From an uncultured Clostridia bacterium (GTDB taxonomy: Bacteria > Bacillota > Clostridia > TANB77 > CAG-508): a stretch of DNA of 7,844 nucleotides. The notes beneath the pieces were generated by a model. The model had not been told where the DNA came from, ran no database searches, and saw only the letters and a program-made list of their open reading frames with translations. The stretch is taken from NCBI GenBank assembly GCA_904419095.1, contig CAJFQT010000066.1, positions 1 to 7,844 on the forward strand, read 5' to 3'. Below, piece after piece: positions 1-3,559 of the stretch (positions within the stretch are counted from its first letter, which is position 1; every line of letters begins with the position of its first letter). Both the position numbers and the translations under genes were made by a program.

Positions 1-284
1 CCTTTTAGATAAAATTTATTTTATTCTATCAAATTTACGATGTTTTTTCCTTATATTTCTATATTTTTTATTGCGAAAAATTTTTACTCTTTTTTACTGC
101 TTTTACCAAAATATATCTTATTTTGTATATAAAATTATAATATGTATATTTCTATTTTTTATTTTAAATTTTTATTATTGGGATTTTTTAGAAAAAATCA
201 ACTTATGAAAATAAAATATAATTTATTTAAAATATATTTGATTTTTTATATCTTGCACTATTTTTACAACTTTTACATTTTTTA
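1..284. other. AT-rich gap with no recognisable gene
   Basis: This stretch is dominated by A and T runs. I found no open frame with a ribosome binding site, no tRNA-like fold and no convincing promoter with both boxes. It ends where the toxin promoter of the next locus begins. Nothing is called in it. Confidence 0.6.
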
Positions 285-313
285 TTGAAATTAATTTAAA
301 AATACTGTATAGT
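285..313 (+). promoter_or_regulatory. sigma-A-type promoter of the small hydrophobic ORF
   Basis: TTGAAA at 285-290 is separated by exactly 17 bases from TATAGT at 308-313, which puts the transcript start near 320. The -10 box sits inside an imperfect inverted repeat, AATACT-gtat-AGTATT (301-316), which could be a repressor site, although no regulator gene is nearby. It would drive the toxin-like ORF with a 5' leader of about 75 bases. Confidence 0.6.
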
Positions 314-351
314 ATTACTTATAGAAATGAGATATAAACAGATGTTGGTGT

Positions 352-388
352 TACCTCTAAACCTCGATTTATCGAGAGCAATGAGGTG
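352..388 (+). promoter_or_regulatory. Leader hairpin sequestering the ribosome binding site of the toxin-like ORF
   Basis: TACCTC (352-357) can pair with the ribosome binding site GAGGTG (383-388). Between them is a second perfect stem, CTCGA-ttta-TCGAG. In the folded mRNA the Shine-Dalgarno bases are therefore base-paired. Leader structures that block translation are typical of par/Fst-type type I toxin mRNAs. The pairing is read directly from the sequence; its effect is inferred. Confidence 0.55.
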
Positions 389-395
389 GTCGCTT

Positions 396-503
396 ATGGT
401 AGAATTTTTACTTTTCCTTATTATAGGATTTATGATTTCAATAACCATAAATGTCGCCTTATTGTGTATCATATACATAATTTGGACTGACAAGCAAATA
501 TAA
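396..503 (+). CDS. Small hydrophobic peptide, putative Fst-like type I toxin
   Basis: A 35-residue peptide is encoded: MVEFLLFLIIGF at the N-terminus, an almost wholly hydrophobic core forming one membrane helix (about residues 4-29), and a short polar tail ending WTDKQI. GAGGTGG lies 6 bases before the ATG. An in-frame ATG at 381 overlaps that site, so 396 is preferred. Size, single helix and polar tail fit Fst/Ldr-type membrane toxins of Gram-positive type I toxin-antitoxin loci, which damage the membrane when translated. The stop codon abuts a terminator hairpin, and a strong opposing promoter lies just beyond it. No family assignment was checked; an unrelated small membrane peptide remains possible. 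Confidence 0.55.
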   Translation: MVEFLLFLIIGFMISITINVALLCIIYIIWTDKQI

Positions 504-585
504 AAATACACCACATTTAGCTTCGCCGAGCTGTGTGGTGTATACCATTTTATATAGGTAGCACACATTGTCTGTGGCTCTCATT
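500..585 (-). ncRNA. Predicted antitoxin RNA convergent with the toxin-like mRNA
   Basis: The TTGACA/TATAAT promoter at 592-620 would start a minus-strand RNA near 585. It would end at the hairpin of 506-543, whose minus-strand exit is a T-rich run, giving roughly 85 nucleotides with no sensible ORF. It overlaps the 3' end of the toxin mRNA through the shared terminator. It can also pair in trans with the toxin leader through two direct repeats: TGGTGT(A)TACC at 346-355 and 536-546, and GTGG(T)C-CT-AT-like sequence at 386-397 and 574-584. The second pairing covers the ribosome binding site and start codon. This matches the RNA II layout of enterococcal par loci. Its existence as an RNA is inferred. 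Confidence 0.5.
506..543. terminator. Bidirectional terminator shared by toxin and antitoxin transcripts
   Basis: A 10-bp outer stem (506-515 with 534-543) and an inner AGCT/AGCT stem close a TCGCCG loop. On the minus strand the hairpin is followed by ATTTTTAT, a good release signal. On the plus strand the following TATACCATTTTAT is weaker. It lies directly after the toxin stop codon. Confidence 0.65.
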
Positions 586-591
586 TCTATT

Positions 592-620
592 ATTATACAT
601 ACTTTTTATAGTTTTGTCAA
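592..620 (-). promoter_or_regulatory. Consensus promoter for the antitoxin RNA
   Basis: On the minus strand TTGACA (620-615) and TATAAT (597-592) are both perfect consensus boxes with a 17-base spacer. This makes it the strongest-looking promoter in the left part, as expected for an abundant, short-lived antisense RNA. No coding sequence starts downstream of it. Confidence 0.7.
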
Positions 621-713
621 ATTTAATTTTGAGCAAATTTTTTAAAAAATTAACCATTTCTGATTGATTTTCATATATATCTGTTCTTTAAGTTCAAACA
701 TAAACATTTTGGT

Positions 714-777
714 GCCAACGAAATAGTTATTTACAACTTTTTGGCTCTCTTGACGATTGATACAAATATCAATCAAG
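714..777 (-). other. Unidentified structured element, possible small RNA
   Basis: Two adjacent stem-loops can be drawn just downstream of a minus-strand promoter. The first pairs ATTGATA with TATCAAT around CAAA and is extended by CTTG/CAAG (749-777). The second joins GCCAA/TTGGC, AA/TT and AGTT/AACT (714-745), with bulges on one side. An open minus-strand frame crosses the region and ends near 638, but it has no start with a ribosome binding site, so a degraded coding remnant is the main alternative. I do not recognise it. Confidence 0.3.
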
Positions 778-785
778 TTAATAGA

Positions 786-813
786 ATTATACCACATTTT
801 TATTAAAATACAA
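786..813 (-). promoter_or_regulatory. Extended -10 promoter ahead of the structured element
   Basis: On the minus strand the -10 is TATAAT (791-786), preceded by TG one base upstream (extended -10). A weaker TTGTAT -35 lies at 813-808 with a 16-base spacer. The start would be near 779, directly at the base of the first hairpin of the downstream structured element. Confidence 0.45.
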
Positions 814-840
814 CACCATTTCTAAAATTTCACAAATAAC

Positions 841-872
841 TAAAAAGCCTAGAATCTTCAAATAGAGTCTAG
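841..872 (-). terminator. Terminator of the AbiF-like unit
   Basis: CTAGA/TCTAG with an additional TCT/AGA pairing forms a stem at 849-872. On the minus strand it is followed by GCTTTTTA. It closes the minus-strand unit made of hairpin copy 1, the short AbiF-like ORF and hairpin copy 2. Confidence 0.5.
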
Positions 873-880
873 ACTACCAC

Positions 881-920
881 AATGACTTAGAGCTTCAAAA
901 GTTTTCTAAGTACCGTTCAT
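881..920 (-). repeat. Hairpin element copy 2, candidate AbiF-associated RNA
   Basis: On the minus strand this reads TGAACGGTA, then the stem CTTAGA/TCTAAG enclosing CTT/AAG, then TCATT. It repeats the element at 1080-1119 in the same orientation. The stems differ at two base pairs, but pairing is preserved. The first TGA of this copy is the stop codon of the AbiF-like ORF. Conserved flanks with covarying stems suggest selection on RNA structure. Confidence 0.5.
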
Positions 921-1060
921 TGTAATTTACTTGTATAGTTGTATAACCTATCAGAGTGAGCTGCTACATTTCTTATAGTAGTTAAATTTTTTAATATTTG
1001 TACTACAGCTTTTGATGATAAATAATTAATTAATTCTTCGTTAGTCCTATATTCTTTCAT
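917..1060 (-). pseudogene. Short AbiF-like (Abi_2) ORF, probably internally deleted
   Basis: A 47-codon ORF has a good ribosome binding site (AAGGAG, 6 bases before ATG). Its start, MKEYRTNEELINYLSSK, resembles the N-terminus of Abi_2/AbiD-AbiF abortive-infection proteins. Its end, IRNVAAHSDRLYNYTSKL, resembles their R-N-x-x-A-H-x-x-R-L-Y-N signature. R30 and H35 form the R-x4-H motif of HEPN ribonucleases. Family members are several times longer, so this looks like the N-terminus joined in frame to a C-terminal segment, with the tail also lost. It could be a dead remnant or a mini-protein kept with its RNA. Family assignment is from memory of motifs, without a search. Confidence 0.5.
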
Positions 1061-1079
1061 TAACAGCTCCTTATATAAA

Positions 1080-1119
1080 AATGACCCAAGACTTCGAAAG
1101 TTTCTTGGATACCGTTCAT
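1080..1119 (-). repeat. Hairpin element copy 1, candidate AbiF-associated RNA
   Basis: On the minus strand this reads TGAACGGTA, then the stem CCAAGA/TCTTGG enclosing CTT/AAG, then GTCATT. It lies at the very start of the predicted transcript, 20 bases ahead of the AbiF-like start codon, and is repeated at 881-920. Structured RNAs upstream of abiF genes are known (an Rfam 'AbiF' motif, as I remember it). Whether this matches that model is untested. Confidence 0.5.
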
Positions 1120-1121
1120 AT

Positions 1122-1149
1122 ATACTAGCATATTTTTAGTAAAAAACAA
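1122..1149 (-). promoter_or_regulatory. Promoter of the AbiF-like unit
   Basis: On the minus strand TTGTTT (1149-1144), a 16-base spacer and TAGTAT (1127-1122) are seen, with TG one base before the -10. Transcription would begin at or inside hairpin copy 1. It is divergent from the hydrolase promoter about 40 bases away. Confidence 0.4.
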
Positions 1150-1190
1150 GTGGTTTTATACAAAAATTTATGCATATTTATGTAAATATA

Positions 1191-1220
1191 TTTACAAAAT
1201 CCCTAAAACTGTGCTAGAAT
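1191..1220 (+). promoter_or_regulatory. Promoter of the metallo-hydrolase gene
   Basis: TTTACA (1191-1196), an 18-base spacer and TAGAAT (1215-1220) with TG one base upstream form an extended -10 promoter. The transcript would carry a leader of about 95 bases. Confidence 0.5.
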
Positions 1221-1253
1221 AACGTTATGTCGATTTCTAAGAGGTAAATTGAT

Positions 1254-1310
1254 TTCCATATTCATTGGATATGGAACAGTGTAAAGGCAAACTTTTCAAA
1301 AACTGAAAGG
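1254..1310 (+). promoter_or_regulatory. Structured leader of the metallo-hydrolase gene
   Basis: An 8-bp perfect stem, TTCCATAT/ATATGGAA (1254-1276), is followed by CTTTTC (1292-1297). CTTTTC can pair with GAAAGG (1305-1310), which is part of the ribosome binding site GAAAGGAG. Translation could therefore be limited by leader folding. A six-codon ORF begins at 1227, but it has no ribosome binding site and starts at the predicted transcript start, so I give it no weight. Confidence 0.3.
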
Positions 1311-1320
1311 AGTTACTACT

Positions 1321-2022
1321 ATGGCATTATTGAAATTTTTGGGTAGAGGCGCTGGATTTGCTGATGAGCATACATCTGCCTACTTTACCACTGAAGTCAA
1401 AGAGATGGTCATAATTGACTGCCCTGTTTCAACTTTTCAGAAGATGAAACACATTGACTTAACGGACTACGAGAAATTTTATATTCTCGTAACTCACACT
1501 CACGGCGACCATGTTGGAGGACTTGGCTTGTTTGTGCAGTACGCTTTCTTCGTACTCAAAAAGCCTGTTACTATCGTAGCACCGTCTAAAGCTGTTGCAG
1601 ATGATATTTCAACGATTCTAACTATTGAAGGCAATGAACCTTCTTGGTACGAACTTGTAACTGTAGCAGATGTGACAGACAAGGCTTGGTTCGGCAACTG
1701 CATTCTGACAAAGCATTCTCCTCAGCTGGAGGGAAAATGCTTCGGCTATAATTTAATTGTTGACGACACAAATGTTGTCTATACTGGCGACACATCTACG
1801 CTGGAACCATTTATGCCATATCTGACAGATGATTCTGCATTGTATGTTGATACATCGGTATATTATGGTATGATTCATTTGAAGCTCGAGGATGCTTTGG
1901 AAAATTTTCTTGCACTCAATCAAAAAGGCATTAAGGTTTATCTGATGCACTTGGATGATGCTTTGGTAGCCGAGAAAATTGTTGCTGATTATCCCGACAT
2001 TGAAGTTGTAGAAACCATTTAA
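1321..2022 (+). CDS. Metallo-beta-lactamase-fold hydrolase
   Basis: This 233-residue cytoplasmic protein has a metallo-beta-lactamase fold. The metal motif H-T-H-G-D-H is at residues 59-64, followed by VGG. Further candidate ligands are H132 (KHSP), D157 (TGDT) and H186 or H210. The THTHGDHVGGLG pattern is closest to RNase Z/ElaC-like and related small hydrolases, but it lacks features that would fix a substrate, so only the fold is called. The start follows GAAAGGAG at good spacing. The gene stands alone with its own promoter and two terminators. Its GC is about 43% in the first 60 bases and stays visibly higher than the AT-rich flanks, with C- and G-ending codons that its neighbours avoid. 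That indicates acquisition from a higher-GC relative. Confidence 0.85.
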   Translation: MALLKFLGRGAGFADEHTSAYFTTEVKEMVIIDCPVSTFQKMKHIDLTDYEKFYILVTHTHGDHVGGLGLFVQYAFFVLKKPVTIVAPSKAVADDISTILTIEGNEPSWYELVTVADVTDKAWFGNCILTKHSPQLEGKCFGYNLIVDDTNVVYTGDTSTLEPFMPYLTDDSALYVDTSVYYGMIHLKLEDALENFLALNQKGIKVYLMHLDDALVAEKIVADYPDIEVVETI

Positions 2023-2032
2023 AGAACAGCAG

Positions 2033-2078
2033 TAGGTAGGTTATCTTAATTGAGAACCTACCTATTGTCTTATTTTAT
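2033..2078 (+). terminator. Terminator 1 after the metallo-hydrolase gene
   Basis: A perfect 10-bp stem, TAGGTAGGTT/AACCTACCTA (2033-2042 with 2055-2064), has a 12-base loop and is followed by TTGTCTTATTTTA. It begins 10 bases after the stop codon. Confidence 0.75.
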
Positions 2079-2083
2079 AAAAA

Positions 2084-2126
2084 GCGAGAGCTAAACTCCA
2101 TTTTACTGGAATCGGCTCTCTTTTTG
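2084..2126 (+). terminator. Terminator 2 after the metallo-hydrolase gene
   Basis: GAGAGC (2086-2091) pairs with GCTCTC (2115-2120), an inner TCCA/TGGA pairing supports it, and the hairpin is followed directly by TTTTTG. It backs up terminator 1 and may also be the boundary of the transferred module. Confidence 0.7.
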
Positions 2127-2334
2127 TTACCTCTTAGATATGAGAAATAGTCTCTACATATCTTTCTAACAGTTCCCCATTCGGAAACACAAAGGTATTT
2201 CACCCAATTCAATGGGAGTAAATTTTCATAGTTTTCTTTAATGTTATCGATTCTATTAAATATTTAACTTTTTCATTTTCCATATCCAAGTATCTCTATC
2301 TGCGAGGCAATAAATTTTGCTGTATTTTTCACAA
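2127..2334. other. Gene-free stretch with possible degraded coding traces
   Basis: No intact gene is seen. On the minus strand, several overlapping short frames are protein-like without starts. One ends PNGELLERYVETISHI before a stop at 2134-2136. Another contains NYENLLPLNWVKYLC and runs on without a stop to the hydrolase terminators. This could be the frameshifted 3' end of a gene brought in with the hydrolase. I do not recognise the protein and the evidence is weak. Confidence 0.25.
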
Positions 2335-2369
2335 CAAAAAATCAACCAGATTTTATTTCCTGATTGATT
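2335..2369 (-). terminator. Minus-strand terminator downstream of tRNA-Thr
   Basis: A 10-bp stem (2340-2349 with 2360-2369) closes a 10-base loop. It is fully paired only when read on the minus strand, where one pair is G-U, and the run there continues as TTTTTTG. It would end the tRNA-Thr transcript, possibly as the second of two signals. Confidence 0.6.
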
Positions 2370-2398
2370 TTGCATCAATTCTGTTCTATTACAAATTA

Positions 2399-2432
2399 AC
2401 AAAATCTAAATAATAAATTATTAAGATTTTGT
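2399..2432 (-). terminator. Long AT hairpin, possible first terminator of the tRNA-Thr transcript
   Basis: ACAAAATCT pairs perfectly with AGATTTTGT, and inside them AATAAT pairs with ATTATT, giving a stem of about 15 bp. The U-rich tract is within the closing arm itself. It lies about 70 bases past the tRNA 3' end. It could instead be a processing signal. Confidence 0.4.
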
Positions 2433-2502
2433 AACATTTGCATAACTTATCTGTAATCGGCGTAGCCTCAACAGCTAAGAAAAGTTCGAACAGAAACGTC
2501 AT

Positions 2503-2578
2503 TGGTGCTTCCAACGGGAATCGAACCCGTGACCTCAGCCTTACCAAGGCTGCACTCTACCAACTGAGCTATAGAAGC
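2503..2578 (-). tRNA. tRNA-Thr (anticodon GGU), CCA encoded
   Basis: The minus strand folds as a full cloverleaf. The acceptor stem is GCTTCTA/TGGAAGC with G-U at one pair, and the D arm begins GCTC-AGTTGGTA. The anticodon stem CAGCC/GGCTG encloses TTGGTAA, so the anticodon is GGU, reading ACC and ACU threonine codons. The T arm is ACGGG-TTCGAAT-CCCGT. The discriminator base is A and CCA is encoded at 2505-2503. It lies 6 bases after the sigH terminator hairpin with no room for its own promoter there. It is therefore probably processed from a transcript that starts in or before sigH. tRNA 3' ends are frequent integration sites, and the foreign-looking left region lies downstream of this one. 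Confidence 0.95.
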
Positions 2579-2584
2579 ATATAT

Positions 2585-2608
2585 AAAAGTTGGATATCTC
2601 CAACTTTT
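2585..2608 (-). terminator. Hairpin between sigH and tRNA-Thr
   Basis: A perfect 10-bp stem, AAAAGTTGGA/TCCAACTTTT, has a TATC loop and is followed on the minus strand by ATATAT. It looks like the sigH terminator, although read-through is probably needed to make the tRNA just beyond it. Confidence 0.6.
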
Positions 2609-2628
2609 ACTTTAATATTTTCATTTTA

Positions 2629-3279
2629 TCATTTTTCATTATCAAATATATTCTTAATTGCTTTTTTTCTAATCCTTTGAATTGCATTATCTATAGATTT
2701 CACTGGTGAATCTAATCTTTGTGCAATAACAGTATAGCTTTCACCTTTCATATATCTATCAAGAACCTTTTTTTCAAATTTACTTAAATTTTTGTCAATT
2801 GCTTTTTCTATTTCTGTATAATGTTCTTTTTTCATTATAGTATCTAATGGATCTTCTATTGTTTGGCTATTAAAAGTATCTATTAATTCTGTACTATCAT
2901 CATCATTGTTATCATACGCAGACACATTTAATGAAAGATACGAATTAAGTGGCATATGTTTTTGTCTATTAGATGTTTTTATTGCTGTAATTAATTGTCT
3001 TTCTATGCACATATTTGCAAATGTTTTAAATGTATTATTTTTACTTGCGTTATATGTTTTTATTGCTTTAAAAAGCCCTATCATTCCTTCTTGTATAATA
3101 TCTTCTTTTTCAGCTCCTATTATAAAATATTTTCCAACTTTCATATTTACTAAATTTTTATATTTATCTAATAAATATGCAAGAGCCGTCTCATCGCCGT
3201 TTTTTATCTCTGCAATTACTTCTTCATCTGTTAATTTATTATAATCTTCTGTTGAAAAATATATATTTTCTGTTTGCAT
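2629..3279 (-). CDS. sigH: RNA polymerase sigma-H factor (sporulation/stationary phase)
   Basis: This is a 216-residue sigma-70 family protein very like Bacillus Spo0H (218 residues). Shared blocks include Y-F-I-x-GA-x-x-EDIIQEGMIGL, the -10-binding region 2, followed by F-K-T-F-A-x-x-C-I-x-R-Q and ITAIKT-x-x-RQKH-x-PLNSY. The C-terminal region 4 has LSKFEKKVLDRYMKGESY and a helix-turn-helix ending VKSIDNAIQRIRKK. SigH directs early sporulation and stationary-phase transcription. The open frame extends to an ATG at 3345, but that codon lies in the -35 box of the gene's own promoter. The ATG at 3279 is the first start inside the transcript. GGAGG precedes it with a long 12-base spacing, and it gives the family's usual length. 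Confidence 0.92.
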   Translation of the reverse strand: MQTENIYFSTEDYNKLTDEEVIAEIKNGDETALAYLLDKYKNLVNMKVGKYFIIGAEKEDIIQEGMIGLFKAIKTYNASKNNTFKTFANMCIERQLITAIKTSNRQKHMPLNSYLSLNVSAYDNNDDDSTELIDTFNSQTIEDPLDTIMKKEHYTEIEKAIDKNLSKFEKKVLDRYMKGESYTVIAQRLDSPVKSIDNAIQRIRKKAIKNIFDNEK

Positions 3280-3316
3280 ATTGTCAAAATACCTCCAAAA
3301 GTGCTTTCTTTTAAGT

Positions 3317-3345
3317 ATTATATCTTTCAAAAATACTAATGTCAA
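3317..3345 (-). promoter_or_regulatory. Consensus vegetative promoter of sigH
   Basis: On the minus strand TTGACA (3345-3340) and TATAAT (3322-3317) are perfect boxes 17 bases apart. The start would be near 3310, about 30 bases before the sigH start codon. It suggests basal sigma-A transcription of sigH; no Spo0A or AbrB site was identified. Confidence 0.8.
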
Positions 3346-3415
3346 GCTATTTTTAGCAATTTATTTAATTTATAACTTTTAAAATATTACGGTTAAAACT
3401 AAATTTTATAGAATA

Positions 3416-3512
3416 GTCCGAAAGGTTGATATATAAATGTTTCTATCAAAAATCCGTAGGTAAACTCCCAATGTGTTTTTGCCAAGAATATTTATATATC
3501 AATCTTTCGGAC
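3416..3512. repeat. 97-bp stem-loop of unknown nature (MITE-like or structured RNA)
   Basis: Arms at 3416-3438 and 3490-3512 are complementary over 23 positions with a single G-T pair. The outer end is GTCCGAAAG/CTTTCGGAC and the inner part is TTGATATATAAAT and its complement. The 51-base centre can form a further stem, GG-AAAC/GTTT-CC type, between about 3459 and 3483. The outer arm is GC-rich compared with its surroundings, and no run of T follows on either strand, so it is not a normal terminator. It lies between the GH18 stop codon and the sigH promoter. A small inverted-repeat mobile element or a structured RNA are the options. I see no clear target-site duplication. Confidence 0.6.
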
Positions 3513-3559
3513 AGCTTATTTTCATACTAGGATGAATTATAACCTTAAAATTAGTACTA

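Noticed and set aside
296..568. 90-residue open frame on the minus strand
   Set aside because: It runs opposite the toxin-like ORF and through the terminator hairpin, has no ribosome binding site and gives no recognisable protein; it is a shadow.
881..1119. CRISPR array based on two similar 40-base repeats
   Set aside because: There are only two copies 160 bases apart with an ORF between them; the covarying stems fit an RNA element, not CRISPR repeats.
1227..1247. Six-codon leader ORF before the metallo-hydrolase gene
   Set aside because: Its ATG falls on the predicted transcription start and no ribosome binding site precedes it.
2438..2680. 80-residue plus-strand open frame
   Set aside because: It reads through the tRNA-Thr gene on the opposite strand and the sigH terminator, so it is not a gene.
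2906..3244. 112-residue plus-strand open frame inside sigH
   Set aside because: It is antisense to a well-conserved sigma factor, has no start signals and arises from AT-rich codon use.
3280..3345. Upstream start of sigH giving a 238-residue protein
   Set aside because: The ATG lies within the -35 box of the consensus sigH promoter and the extra residues have no counterpart in SigH.
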